Shown here piece after piece: positions 7,477 to 15,633 of a stretch of 64,000 nt of DNA. Source of the stretch: Pseudomonas hamedanensis (GTDB taxonomy: Bacteria > Pseudomonadota > Gammaproteobacteria > Pseudomonadales > Pseudomonadaceae); NCBI RefSeq assembly GCF_014268595.2, contig NZ_CP077091.1, forward strand, positions 4,880,001-4,944,000. Direction: 5' to 3'. Numbering within the stretch: the stretch's first letter is position 1; the number at the start of each line of letters is the position of its first letter. The notes under the pieces are model-generated. The model was not told the origin of the DNA and ran no database searches. It worked only from the letters and a program-made list of their open reading frames with translations. Position numbers and translations under genes: made by a program.

Positions 7477-8448
7477 TCAGCGTTGTTTCAAGCGGTCAAT
7501 GACGACGGCCAAAAGCAAGATCGAACCCCGAATCACATACTGATAAAACGTATCAATGTTCTTCAGGTTCATCGCGTTCTCGATGATCGCCAGAATCAAC
7601 ACCCCGGCAATCACATGGCGGATCATGCCGATGCCGCCGCTCAGCGACACCCCGCCCAGTACGCAGGCAGATATCACCGTGAGTTCGAAACCCTGGCCAA
7701 TCATCGGCTGCCCGGAAGTCATCCGCGACGCCAGGATCACGCCAGCCAGCGCACCAATCACGCCGTGCACGGCGAAGATGATGATCTTGGTCCGGTCAAC
7801 GTTCACGCCTGCCAGCAGCGCCGCTTCCTGGTTGCCACCAATGGCCATGGTGTTGCGCCCGTAGGTGGTGTAATTCAGCAGCCAGCCGAAGAACAGGAAG
7901 CAGACGATGGTGATCAGGATCGGCACCGGCACACCGAATAACTGGCCGTTACCGAACACGAAGAACGATTCCTGCGACACGCCCACCGCTTTGCCGTTGG
8001 CAAAAATGTAGGCAAGGCCACGAACAATCTGCATCGTCGCCAACGTGGTGATCAACGCGTTGACTCGCAACTTGGCGATCACGATGCCGTTGATCAGCCC
8101 GACGATCAGGCCCATTACCAACGCCGCGCTGACACCCAGGAACACGCTGTTGGTGTCGCGCATGACCACCGCCGCGACCACGCCGGCACAGGCAATCACC
8201 GAGCCGACCGACAGGTCGAAGTGCCCGGACGCCAGACAATAGAGCATGGTGCACGCGGCGATGCCGGTGGTGGAAATCGCCAGGCCCAGACCGCGCATGT
8301 TCAATGGCGAGAGGAAGTTATCGATCAGCAGCGTACAGGCGACAAAGATGCCGACGGCCGCAAGCAGCATGACCCAGTCATCGAGGAAGCGGCGCAGGTC
8401 CAGGGGTTTGCGCGCGGTCGGCAGGGTTTCGTTTTGGGTTGTCATCAT
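7477..8448 (-). CDS. araH: L-arabinose ABC transporter permease AraH
   Basis: The 323-residue inner-membrane protein is an AraH/RbsC-type permease with about ten hydrophobic segments. It contains the family loop EAALLAGVNVDRTKI, the ATPase-coupling EAA-like region, and the stretch VISACVLGGVSLSGGIGMI. It forms the channel for the sugar with two copies of the AraG ATPase. The ATG at 8448 follows GAGGTG; GTG at 8454 is a weaker alternative. It is the last gene of araFGH, 9 bp after araG. Confidence 0.9.
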   Translation of the reverse strand: MMTTQNETLPTARKPLDLRRFLDDWVMLLAAVGIFVACTLLIDNFLSPLNMRGLGLAISTTGIAACTMLYCLASGHFDLSVGSVIACAGVVAAVVMRDTNSVFLGVSAALVMGLIVGLINGIVIAKLRVNALITTLATMQIVRGLAYIFANGKAVGVSQESFFVFGNGQLFGVPVPILITIVCFLFFGWLLNYTTYGRNTMAIGGNQEAALLAGVNVDRTKIIIFAVHGVIGALAGVILASRMTSGQPMIGQGFELTVISACVLGGVSLSGGIGMIRHVIAGVLILAIIENAMNLKNIDTFYQYVIRGSILLLAVVIDRLKQR

Positions 8449-8457
8449 AGTCACCTC

Positions 8458-10005
8458 TCAGTTCGCCACGCCGTCAGCGCGGTGGCGCGGCAAAGCCAGT
8501 TGCAGCAGGTTGGATTCATTGGCCTGGTCACGGCTGACTTCGCCGCGCAGGGCGCCTTCGCACAGCACCAGAATGCGGTCGGAAATGCCCATCACTTCCA
8601 TCAGGTCGCTGGACACCACAATCACCGAAATACCGTCGGCGGCGAGGTTGTGGATGATCTGGTAGATCTCCGCCTTGGCGCCGATGTCGATGCCACGGGT
8701 CGGTTCGTCGAGCAGCAGCACCTTCATCGGCATCGACAGCCAGCGGCCAAGAATGGCCTTCTGCTGGTTGCCGCCGGAAAGGAATTTGATCTGCTGCCCG
8801 GCGTGCGGGGTTTTCACTTTCAGGGCCTTGATCTGCTTGTCGGCATTGTCCTTTTCCCACAAGCCACGGATCAGACAGCCCAGGCTCGAATGCGCACCGC
8901 GGGCGCTGATGTTGATGTTCTCGGCAACGCTGGCCAGCGGGATGATGCCTTCCTTCTTGCGGTCTTCCGGGCACAGCAGAATCCCCGCGGCAATCGCATC
9001 GCGCGGTGAGCGCAACGTCAATTCGTGGCCGCGCAATTCAAGGCGTCCGGCAGTGTGGCGCTCCAGGCCGCTGAGCAAACGAAACAGCTCGGTACGCCCT
9101 GCTCCGACCAGTCCGAACAGGCCAAGGATTTCGCCCTTGTGCGCCTCGAAACTGATCGGTTCGCGCAGGCCCGGGCCGAGCAGCCCATCAACTTTCAGCG
9201 CCACGGCGCCGCGTGGGCGGTGGCGATAATCGTAGATGTCCTGAATGTCACGCCCGACCATGCACGTCACCAGTTGATCGTGGGTCAACTGGCTCATGTC
9301 GTCGAAGGTGCGCACGTAGCGGCCGTCCTTGAACACCGTGACGGCGTCGCAGATGCGGAACACTTCTTCCATGCGATGGGAAACGTAGAGCACGACTTTG
9401 CCCTCGTCGCGCAGGCGGCCGATGATCGCCATCAAGCGGTCGATCTCGCGGGCCGAAAGGCTGCTGGTCGGCTCGTCGAAAGCGATGACATGGGCGCCAC
9501 GGGACAACGCCTTGGCGATTTCCACCAACTGCCGCTGGCCGAGCGACAAGCGTCCGACTTTGGTCTGCGGGTCGATTTCATCGGCCAGGCCTTTGAGGCA
9601 ACTCAAGGCTTGCTGACGCAATACGCCGCGATTGATCAGGCCGAAACTGGCCGGCAGATGGCCAAGAAACAGATTCTCGGCCACGGTCATTTCCGGAACC
9701 AGATGCAGCTCCTGGTGAATCACCGCGACGCCACTGCCAATGCTGTCGGCGGTGGACTTGAACGCCATCGTCTGCTCGCCGATCTGCAGTTCGCCGCTGC
9801 TGGGAATATAGGCGCCACCCAAAATCTTCAGCAGGGTCGATTTGCCCGCGCCGTTCTCGCCCATCAAGGCATGAACCTGGCCGGGATGAGCGACGAAGCT
9901 GATGCCGTCGAGCGCTTTTACGCCGGGAAAGCTTTTGCCGATCCCGTTAAAACGCAGGCTGCCACTGGCGCTGTGCTGTTGTTGTGTCTGTACTTGCGCG
10001 TGCAT
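8458..10005 (-). CDS. araG: L-arabinose ABC transporter ATP-binding protein AraG
   Basis: The 515-residue protein is a fused double nucleotide-binding domain of the sugar ABC (CUT2) class. The first domain has Walker A GENGAGKST, signature LSLGQRQ and Walker B VIAFDEPTS. The second has a degenerate Walker A (GLVGAGRTE), signature LSGGNQQK and Walker B LLLDEPTRG. Degeneration of the second Walker A is normal in this class. It powers import with AraH and AraF. The stop precedes araH by 9 bp. A terminator-like hairpin lies just upstream, between araF and araG. Confidence 0.92.
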   Translation of the reverse strand: MHAQVQTQQQHSASGSLRFNGIGKSFPGVKALDGISFVAHPGQVHALMGENGAGKSTLLKILGGAYIPSSGELQIGEQTMAFKSTADSIGSGVAVIHQELHLVPEMTVAENLFLGHLPASFGLINRGVLRQQALSCLKGLADEIDPQTKVGRLSLGQRQLVEIAKALSRGAHVIAFDEPTSSLSAREIDRLMAIIGRLRDEGKVVLYVSHRMEEVFRICDAVTVFKDGRYVRTFDDMSQLTHDQLVTCMVGRDIQDIYDYRHRPRGAVALKVDGLLGPGLREPISFEAHKGEILGLFGLVGAGRTELFRLLSGLERHTAGRLELRGHELTLRSPRDAIAAGILLCPEDRKKEGIIPLASVAENINISARGAHSSLGCLIRGLWEKDNADKQIKALKVKTPHAGQQIKFLSGGNQQKAILGRWLSMPMKVLLLDEPTRGIDIGAKAEIYQIIHNLAADGISVIVVSSDLMEVMGISDRILVLCEGALRGEVSRDQANESNLLQLALPRHRADGVAN

Positions 10006-10025
10006 AAAGCCACCTCTTCACACCG

Positions 10026-10050
10026 AAAAACGGCCCGACTGCCCGGGCCG
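10026..10050 (-). terminator. Intercistronic terminator-like hairpin between araF and araG
   Basis: Read on the minus strand, CGGCCCG and CGGGCCG (10050-10044 and 10037-10031) form a 7-bp GC stem with a 6-nt loop, followed at once by five Ts. It lies after the araF stop and before araG. Such sites lower expression of the membrane components relative to the abundant binding protein. Confidence 0.7.
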
Positions 10051-10058
10051 TCGTTGCC

Positions 10059-11063
10059 TCAGTTCCACAAGCCGATTTTTTCCAGCTCTTGCTTGAAGTT
10101 CTCGCGGGTGATCAGAGTGACGTCATCCATGGCGGTGTACTTCGGCGGCTCTTTGCCGGTGGTGACCCACTCGTACATCATCTCGGCAGTCTTGTAGCCT
10201 TCGATGTGCGGGCTTGGCAGCATCGAACCGAAGAAGCCGCTGTTAGGCTTTTTCAATTCGCCGATGGCGTCGGTACCGTTGATGCCGATACCGATGACGT
10301 TGGCAGCGGCGAAACCGGCGGCTTCAGTAGCGCGGACGCCGCCAAGCACGGTGTTGTCGTTCATGCCGCCGATGATCAGGTTTTTCGCCGCACTCGGCAG
10401 TTTCACTAACGCCGAGTTGGTGGCGTCCATGCTGCCCGGCACGTCGAGGGTTTTCAGCGCGGCGAAGAGGATGTGGTCCGCAGGCATCCCGGCCTTCTTC
10501 AGGGCATCGACCGAACCGTCGGTGCGCTTCTTGCCGGTGTCGAGTTCGTTGTAGGTGTTAACGACCGCGTAGGTGTCTTTCCAGTCCCAGTTACGCTTTT
10601 TCGCTTCCGCGGCCATGGCGGCGCCCTGCTTCTGGCCGACTTCGAATGCAGCCATGCCCAGGTACGGCACGTCTTCCATGAACTTGCCGTTGGCATCGAC
10701 GAAACGGTCGTCCACGGCAATTACTTTCAGGTCGTTGAGCTTTGCTTTGGCCATGATGGCCGGGCCGAGGGACACATCCGGCGGGCAGATCACGAAGCCC
10801 TTGGCGCCATTCGCCGCCAGGCTGTCGATGGCCGAGAGGGTTTTCTCGCCATCCGGCACGGCGATCTTGATCAGCTCAAAGCCCTTGTCCTTGGCGGCTT
10901 TCTCGGCAAAAGCCCACTCGGTCTGGAACCAAGGTTCTTCGGCCTGCTTGACCAGAAAACCGATCTTCACCGCATCGGCGGCGAGCAGCGCACTGCTCAG
11001 GCTGAACGCAGTGACCGCCAGGGCAGTGCTGCACAGGGTACGAATCCCGAAACGACGTTTCAT
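10059..11063 (-). CDS. araF: L-arabinose-binding periplasmic protein AraF
   Basis: The 334-residue protein has a Sec signal peptide (MKRRFGIRTLCSTALAVTAF, cleavage near ALLA-ADAVKIG at about 29). The mature part is a type I periplasmic binding fold close to E. coli arabinose-binding protein: KIGFLVKQAEEPWFQTEW at the start, VDDRF, YNELDTGKKRTDGS and GMNDNTVLGGVRA around the ligand cleft. It delivers L-arabinose, possibly also D-galactose or D-fucose, to AraGH. AAGGAG precedes the ATG. First gene of araFGH, behind a promoter with a likely GntR operator. Confidence 0.92.
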   Translation of the reverse strand: MKRRFGIRTLCSTALAVTAFSLSSALLAADAVKIGFLVKQAEEPWFQTEWAFAEKAAKDKGFELIKIAVPDGEKTLSAIDSLAANGAKGFVICPPDVSLGPAIMAKAKLNDLKVIAVDDRFVDANGKFMEDVPYLGMAAFEVGQKQGAAMAAEAKKRNWDWKDTYAVVNTYNELDTGKKRTDGSVDALKKAGMPADHILFAALKTLDVPGSMDATNSALVKLPSAAKNLIIGGMNDNTVLGGVRATEAAGFAAANVIGIGINGTDAIGELKKPNSGFFGSMLPSPHIEGYKTAEMMYEWVTTGKEPPKYTAMDDVTLITRENFKQELEKIGLWN

Positions 11064-11142
11064 CAGATGACTCCTTGTTATTTTTTTTGAGCAAGGTTTG
11101 AAAAGCGTTGAACTGTGTTTCCAGTGAAGCTGTTAGAAAATA

Positions 11143-11170
11143 GTCATATCGTATGATGATTGGATTTCAA
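11143..11170 (-). promoter_or_regulatory. araF promoter with embedded putative GntR operator
   Basis: On the minus strand TTGAAA (11170-11165), a 16-nt spacer and TATGAC (11148-11143) form a sigma70-like promoter. The spacer and -10 contain AATCATCATACGATATGA, which includes the imperfect palindrome TCATA-CGA-TATGA. The core AATCATCATAYGA recurs upstream of the FadR-type regulator at 14054-14066. This is consistent with repression by that regulator. Confidence 0.6.
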
Positions 11171-11200
11171 GCGTAGTCCAGCGCTCGGAATCCGCTTTAT

Positions 11201-12019
11201 TCAGTCGTGGTACATCACCGAACGTCCACCATCGATGGTGATGCACGAGGCGTTGATAAACGGTGCTTCGTCGCTGGCCAGGAATACCGCGGTCATCGCC
11301 ACTTCAATCGGCTGACCGATGCGCTTGGGCGGATGCAGGTCGAAAGCACGCTGACGCTCGGCCTGCGGGTCGGCGAAACCGTTCCAGTAATCGACGTTCA
11401 ATTGCGTTTCGACGTAGCCAGGCGCAATCGCATTGACGCGAATACCCTTCGGCGCGTATTCGATGCCAAGGGCGCGGGTCAGGCCGAGCAGACCGTGCTT
11501 GGCCACCGGGTACGGAAAGCAACCGGGAATGATGTGGCTGGAATGGGTCGAGGCGATATTGATGATGCTGCCGACGCCCTGCTCGATCATTTGCGGCAGC
11601 ACGGCTTTACAGCCATACCAGGCGCCATCCAGGTCGATTGCGAAGCAACGGCGCCAGTCTTCTTCGGTCATTTGCAGCGGATCGCGGAAGACATTGACCC
11701 CGGCGCAGTTGACCAGCACATCGATGCGGCCATGCAACTCCACCGCGCGTCTGGCCAGGGCGTGCAGATCCTGCTGGCTCGACACGTCAGCCTTGAGCGC
11801 CTGCACGTCGTGGCCCTGCTCGCGCCAATGGGCGGCAACCTGCTCCACCTTGTCAGCCTGAATATCGCTGATCAGCAGCTTTGCCTGCTGCGAAGCGAAC
11901 GCCGCGACGATCGCCTCGCCGATGCCTTGCACGGCGCCGGTCAGCAATACCACTTTGTTTTTCAGGCGCTCGCCTTTCGGCGGTGGCGACACGGCTGGCA
12001 ATGTCAGCGCTTCAGCCAT
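11201..12019 (-). CDS. SDR family oxidoreductase, probable L-arabinose/D-galactose 1-dehydrogenase
   Basis: The 272-residue protein is a classical short-chain dehydrogenase. NAD(P) motif TGAVQGIG is at 27-34, NCAG at about 107-110, the catalytic Ser lies in NIASTHSS and the Tyr-Lys pair in YPVAKHG. The C-terminal GGRSVM is usual. Beside an arabinose importer and a sugar-acid lactonase, oxidation of an aldose to its lactone is the natural role; this is inference, since the family is broad. A 50-codon leader ORF ends 3 nt before its ATG, so translation is probably coupled. Confidence 0.82.
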   Translation of the reverse strand: MAEALTLPAVSPPPKGERLKNKVVLLTGAVQGIGEAIVAAFASQQAKLLISDIQADKVEQVAAHWREQGHDVQALKADVSSQQDLHALARRAVELHGRIDVLVNCAGVNVFRDPLQMTEEDWRRCFAIDLDGAWYGCKAVLPQMIEQGVGSIINIASTHSSHIIPGCFPYPVAKHGLLGLTRALGIEYAPKGIRVNAIAPGYVETQLNVDYWNGFADPQAERQRAFDLHPPKRIGQPIEVAMTAVFLASDEAPFINASCITIDGGRSVMYHD

Positions 12020-12022
12020 GGC

Positions 12023-12175
12023 TCAGGCCTCCTGCGCGCAGGCGCAAAAAAACCGGGCATCAATCGATGTCCGGTTTTGACGGCGTGGGGAATCAAACAG
12101 ACAGGCGTCGCTCACGGCATTGAGCCGTTGCGAGACGCGGACTCCGCAGGGGAGTGCGATCAAGATTCGCTGCAT
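12023..12175 (-). CDS. Small leader ORF upstream of the SDR gene
   Basis: A 50-codon frame starts at ATG 12175 behind AGGTG and ends with TGA at 12025-12023, three bases before the SDR start. A strong intrinsic terminator (12045-12077) lies inside its 3' part. That makes it look like a leader peptide whose translation could disrupt the terminator and allow read-through into the SDR gene. The peptide (begins MQRILIALPCGVRVSQRLNA) matches no family I know. It may be non-coding. Confidence 0.45.
   Translation of the reverse strand: MQRILIALPCGVRVSQRLNAVSDACLFDSPRRQNRTSIDARFFCACAQEA
12045..12077 (-). terminator. Intrinsic terminator in the leader of the SDR gene
   Basis: On the minus strand AAAACCGGACATC pairs with GATGCCCGGTTTT over 13 bp with one mismatch and a 4-nt loop, and the T tract extends to seven Ts. 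It lies upstream of the SDR gene on the coding strand, not after a gene. It is therefore either an attenuator or the end of a short leader RNA of about 180 nt. Confidence 0.75.
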
Positions 12176-12229
12176 CACTTCACCTGTTTTGTTCTTTTTA
12201 AGTGTGAGTGCGTGTTACTGCTGGAGCCG

Positions 12230-12259
12230 ACTATAAACCTGACCCGCAAATAATCTCAA
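12230..12259 (-). promoter_or_regulatory. Putative sigma70 promoter for the leader ORF and SDR gene
   Basis: On the minus strand TTGAGA (12259-12254), an 18-nt spacer and TATAGT (12235-12230). It lies just downstream of the lactonase stop and of an inverted repeat ATCCCA-N5-TGGGAT at 12273-12289, a possible operator. Transcription would start near 12223 and meet the attenuator-like hairpin after about 150-180 nt. Confidence 0.5.
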
Positions 12260-12289
12260 TATATAATTTTGCATCCCATATTTTGGGAT

Positions 12290-13165
12290 TCATCCAACAA
12301 AACGCGTACAGAGCTTTCCTGCAACATCGACGCGCATTGTCAGCACGGCGCCATCCAGGGGGTGGTCGAGCGGACTCTTGGCGCTGGTGATATACAGGGT
12401 TTTCAGGTCTTCGCCACCGAATACACAACTGGTCGGGCGACTGACGGGCAGATCGATTTTACGGTCCACCTGCCCTTCCGGCGTCAGGCGCAACAGGCAA
12501 CTGCCGTCCCAGCGGGCATTCCATACGTAGCCTTCGGCGTCCATCGCCGAACCGTCGGGGCCGCCCTGCGCGTCCGGGCCGTACCAGACCTGGGGGACGT
12601 CAAGATGACCGTCGGGGTGAATGAAATAGCGATGGAGCGTGCTGTCGAGACTTTCACCAAACAGCAGCGTGGTGCCGTCATCGCTCCAGAGCAACGTATT
12701 GGGAATGCCCAGCCCGAGCAACAGCGGCGTAACACGCTGGTCCGGATCGATGCGGAACAGCCCACCAGAACGGCGCACAATCGGCAGATCCTCGCCCTGC
12801 TCGCCGATATTGTTTTGCATGGTGCCCAGCCACAGTCGGCCCAAGGCATCGCAACGGGCCTCATTGGGACGGTTGCCCGGTTGCGGATCAGCGACACAGA
12901 ACAGGCTCAGGCGTGGTTCAAGGCCTGGGGAGTCAAGGTCGAGGCGATAGACACCGCTGCTCAGGGTGACCAGTGCATCGCCGCTGGCGCAGGGGATGAA
13001 TGCCGAGATGTGCTCGGGCATCTGCCAGATCTGCACGTTCTGCCCGATCAGGCGCAGCGCTTGTTTGCCGGCGATATCGACCCAGTACAGCGCTTGGGCT
13101 GGCGCATCCCAGAACGGGCCTTCGCCGAGTTGCGCGCGGTGTTGGGTCAGGGCGGTGCAGGTCAT
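12290..13165 (-). CDS. SMP-30/gluconolactonase family sugar lactonase, probable L-arabinolactonase
   Basis: The 291-residue protein is a six-bladed propeller lactonase of the SMP-30/gluconolactonase/LRE family. Family marks include LGEGPFWD near residue 14 (metal Glu), GNRPNEARCDALGRLWLGTM, LGIPNTLLWSDDG and GPDGSAMDAEGYVW. It hydrolyses an aldonolactone to the aldonate using a bound divalent metal. The ATG at 13165 has AAGGA at good spacing; longer frames would begin inside a REP element. Next to araFGH and an aldose dehydrogenase it is the expected second step of oxidative pentose breakdown. Confidence 0.85.
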   Translation of the reverse strand: MTCTALTQHRAQLGEGPFWDAPAQALYWVDIAGKQALRLIGQNVQIWQMPEHISAFIPCASGDALVTLSSGVYRLDLDSPGLEPRLSLFCVADPQPGNRPNEARCDALGRLWLGTMQNNIGEQGEDLPIVRRSGGLFRIDPDQRVTPLLLGLGIPNTLLWSDDGTTLLFGESLDSTLHRYFIHPDGHLDVPQVWYGPDAQGGPDGSAMDAEGYVWNARWDGSCLLRLTPEGQVDRKIDLPVSRPTSCVFGGEDLKTLYITSAKSPLDHPLDGAVLTMRVDVAGKLCTRFVG

Positions 13166-13198
13166 GTCTGATCCTTCATGTTTCTTGTTGTTTTCTTT

Positions 13199-13286
13199 GT
13201 AGGAGTGAGCCTGCTCGCGAAAGCGGTGGTTCAGTACCAACGGTGTCGCGTGACACGCCGCCATCGCGAGCAGGCTCACTCCTACA
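13199..13286. repeat. REP pair, TGTAGGAGTGAG class
   Basis: Inverted pair TGTAGGAGTGAGCCTGCTCG... starting at 13199 and its complement ending at 13286, about 40 nt apart. It lies between the regulator gene and the lactonase gene on the same strand. Confidence 0.9.
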
Positions 13287-13299
13287 AGGGCTGTGTGTG

Positions 13300-14016
13300 T
13301 CAGCTGGCTTTTTTGTCGGCCATGACTTTCGGGTAAAACCGTTTGATCGCCAGATCGGCGTTGTCGATCAACGTCATGCACGCCCACACGCCGCGGGTCG
13401 AATCCCGGGCGGCGATGGCGTCGGCCATGTCTTTGTGGATCGGCAAGGTGCGGCGCAGTTCATCGGGGTCGGCGGCGGACACTTCGAATGACACCGCCAG
13501 CAGCGCGCCCAGGGCCGGCACCATTTGCTCGATGAATTGATTATGGCTGGCGGCCAGAATGCATTCGTGAAAGACCTGGTCGGCGCGGTTGTAATCGCTG
13601 CCACTGTCGACGGCCCGTTCAAGGGCGTTATAGGCCAATTGCACCGCTTCGATCTGCTCCGGCGTGGCACGTTCGCAAGCCCAGCGCACTGCCATCGGTT
13701 CGATGGTGCGGCGTAAATCCAGCAAGTCATCGACGAAATTTTCCGGCAAGCCGTTGCGTGACAGCCAGCCGACGACTTGCGGATCAAACAGGTTCCAGCG
13801 CCGCACCGGCAGCACCCGCGTGCCAACTTTCGGCCCGACTTCGAGCAGGCCTTTGGCGACGAGGGTTTTGATCGCTTCGCGAATGACCGTGCGGCTGACG
13901 CCCAGTTGCTCGCCCAGATCTGCCTCGACTTTGATGGTCTGACCCGGTTTGACCTGGCCGGCGGCAATCCAGCTGCCAAGCCAGTCGACCGTCGACGCAT
14001 GAAAGCTGCTGGACAT
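13300..14016 (-). CDS. GntR family regulator, FadR/FCD type, of the sugar cluster
   Basis: The 238-residue protein has an N-terminal GntR winged helix (IKVEADLGEQLGVSRTVIRE, about 30-49) and an all-helical FCD ligand domain with metal-site residues in the DYNRADQVFHECI and LPIHKDMADAI stretches. FCD regulators commonly bind sugar acids or other carboxylates, which suits the lactonase product. The ATG at 14016 has GAGG five bases upstream; GTG at 14022 is a weaker start. A motif shared between its own promoter and that of araF suggests autorepression and control of the transporter. Confidence 0.88.
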   Translation of the reverse strand: MSSSFHASTVDWLGSWIAAGQVKPGQTIKVEADLGEQLGVSRTVIREAIKTLVAKGLLEVGPKVGTRVLPVRRWNLFDPQVVGWLSRNGLPENFVDDLLDLRRTIEPMAVRWACERATPEQIEAVQLAYNALERAVDSGSDYNRADQVFHECILAASHNQFIEQMVPALGALLAVSFEVSAADPDELRRTLPIHKDMADAIAARDSTRGVWACMTLIDNADLAIKRFYPKVMADKKAS

Positions 14017-14053
14017 GGACACCTCAAGGCAGATCGCGATGGGTGCCTACGCT

Positions 14054-14077
14054 AATCATCATATGAATAACAGTCAA
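14054..14077 (-). promoter_or_regulatory. Putative operator and -35 box upstream of the FadR-type regulator
   Basis: On the plus strand AATCATCATATGA at 14054-14066 matches the araF promoter motif at 12 of 13 positions. A -35-like TTGACT (minus strand, 14077-14072) lies just upstream, which would put the operator inside the promoter, as at araF. Confidence 0.55.
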
Positions 14078-14107
14078 TCAGGATTTTCAGCTGAAACACA
14101 AAACAAA

Positions 14108-14197
14108 TGTAGGAGTGAGCCTGCTCGCGATAGCGGTGTACCAGTCAAAGCAAATGTCGACTGTCATACCGCTATCGCGAGCAGGCTCACTCCTACA
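14108..14197. repeat. REP pair, TGTAGGAGTGAG class
   Basis: Inverted pair; pairing extends beyond the usual core (the arms share CGATAGCGGT, about 30 nt per arm), spacer about 30 nt. It sits just after the DUF1285 stop and before the regulator promoter. Confidence 0.9.
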
Positions 14198-14209
14198 AGG
14201 GAATTTATG

Positions 14210-14770
14210 TCAGGGTTCCAGACCGATGCGAAAGAACTCGCCGCCGCTCCACACGCCAAGCCAGCGCTGGCCCTCGATCTCACGGCTCACCGACAGTTCC
14301 ACCAACTGGTAAAACACATTACGGTGAATCAGTGCTTCGAGGTTGGTGCGCACATGCACATAAGGCGCGGGTTCCTGGGTCTGCGGATCGATCTCGACCC
14401 GGATCGGATGCTCAGGCCCCGCTTCGGTGGTTTCGTCGACGTTGGTGGTAAAACGCAAAACCTGCGCCTCGCCCTCGCCCTCCACCTCCACGGCAATCGC
14501 CACGAAGGGCGCGTCATCGACCTTGATCCCGACTTTCTCGACTGGCGTGATCAGAAAGTAATCATCACCGTCGCGACGGATGATCGTGGAGAACAACTTG
14601 ACCATCGGCTTGCGTCCGATCGGCGTGCCCAGGTAATACCAGGTGCCGTCGCGCGCAATGCGCATGTCAATGTCGCCACAGAAATCCGGGTTCCACAAAT
14701 GCACCGGCGGCAAGCCTTTGGTTTTCGGGATCTGTCCCAACAGGTCATTGGCTTTTTGCGGGCCACTCAT
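14210..14770 (-). CDS. DUF1285 domain protein
   Basis: The 186-residue protein matches the DUF1285 family by its layout: [18 protein letters not shown], then [40 protein letters not shown] and a C-terminal [12 protein letters not shown] segment. No catalytic motif is evident and no signal peptide is present. The function of this proteobacterial family is not established as far as I know. It lies 15 bp after the DUF4823 lipoprotein gene on the same strand and is probably cotranscribed with it. Confidence 0.85.
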   Translation of the reverse strand: MSGPQKANDLLGQIPKTKGLPPVHLWNPDFCGDIDMRIARDGTWYYLGTPIGRKPMVKLFSTIIRRDGDDYFLITPVEKVGIKVDDAPFVAIAVEVEGEGEAQVLRFTTNVDETTEAGPEHPIRVEIDPQTQEPAPYVHVRTNLEALIHRNVFYQLVELSVSREIEGQRWLGVWSGGEFFRIGLEP

Positions 14771-14785
14771 GGCGTACTCCTGTGT

Positions 14786-15391
14786 TTACTGGTTGCCGAT
14801 CCCCAGCAGACTGCGCGCATATTGCGTCAGCGGCGGGCCGATCAGGTCCTCGGGTTTGTTGTCGTGGAACGTCAGTAAACCGCCACGACTTTTGATCCGT
14901 GCAGTATCAATCAAATACTGGGTGCTGGTCTCGATCAACATGATCTGAATCACCCCGCCGTCGATGCCGAGACGATCCACGGCCTCCTCATCCAGCCACT
15001 CGTCGGAGTTGCCGATGCGGTCGTCAGCCCTGGCGAAACGCGTGTACAGCAGGTAATGCGCGCCGGCATCGCGGGCTTCGCCCATGGCCTGGTCGAGGCC
15101 TTCCGGCGCACGGGCGCGGCGGACCATCGGGAAGTATTCGATAAAGCCCTTGAAGGCTTCTTCAGCGACCACGTTCGGCCGAGGATAAGAACCACCCGGC
15201 GGGGCAAAAGCACCCTGGGCGATGTAGATGAACGAGTCCGGCTGAATGCGGAAATTGTTCACGCGCCGGCTGTCGCTGTGGTCCAGCAACCCTGCATCGC
15301 TCATCTGGTCGCGAGTGCCTTCGGCCATATCGCTGACAGTCATACAGCCGCCAAGCGCCAAAACGGCCAGCAGCAAAACCAGGCTACGCAT
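14786..15391 (-). CDS. DUF4823 family lipoprotein
   Basis: The 201-residue product has a lipoprotein signal (MRSLVLLLAVLALGGC, lipidated Cys16), then a mature domain starting near MTVSDMAEGTRDQ. Met at +2 after the Cys gives no Asp retention signal, so outer-membrane sorting is expected. GGAGG sits just before the ATG. The domain matches the Pseudomonas DUF4823 type, of unknown function. Membership of a two-gene unit with the DUF1285 gene is inferred from the 15-bp gap. Confidence 0.83.
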   Translation of the reverse strand: MRSLVLLLAVLALGGCMTVSDMAEGTRDQMSDAGLLDHSDSRRVNNFRIQPDSFIYIAQGAFAPPGGSYPRPNVVAEEAFKGFIEYFPMVRRARAPEGLDQAMGEARDAGAHYLLYTRFARADDRIGNSDEWLDEEAVDRLGIDGGVIQIMLIETSTQYLIDTARIKSRGGLLTFHDNKPEDLIGPPLTQYARSLLGIGNQ

Positions 15392-15499
15392 CCTATTCCT
15401 CCAAAGGCCGGTGACGGAAAACCGGCGAATGGCCATTGAATGCAGCTTTTGCGCCAGCTCGCAGGAATGTGCAGGTATCGAATCTGAAATGCTTTATTT

Positions 15500-15632
15500 G
15501 TGGCGAGGGCGCTTGCTCCCGCTCGGCGGCGCAGCTGACGTAAAACCGCGCGCTGCGGTGCGCGAACAGGTCTGTTGGGGGATTGATTTGGGGGTCGCTT
15601 CGCAACCCAGCGGGAGCAAGCTCCCTCGCCAC
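15500..15632. repeat. REP pair, GTGGCGAGGG class
   Basis: GTGGCGAGGGCGCTTGCTCC... at 15500-15522 and a complement at 15610-15632, spacer 87 nt. One arm has a C for A change that weakens the internal palindrome. The second arm ends one base from the moaA stop codon, so it forms the 3' end of that transcript. Confidence 0.88.
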
Positions 15633-15633
15633 A

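Noticed and set aside
2906..14197. CRISPR array from the repeated GAGCAGGCTCACTCCTAC sequences
   Set aside because: The repeats are paired in inverted orientation at distant sites, with no regular spacers and no cas genes.
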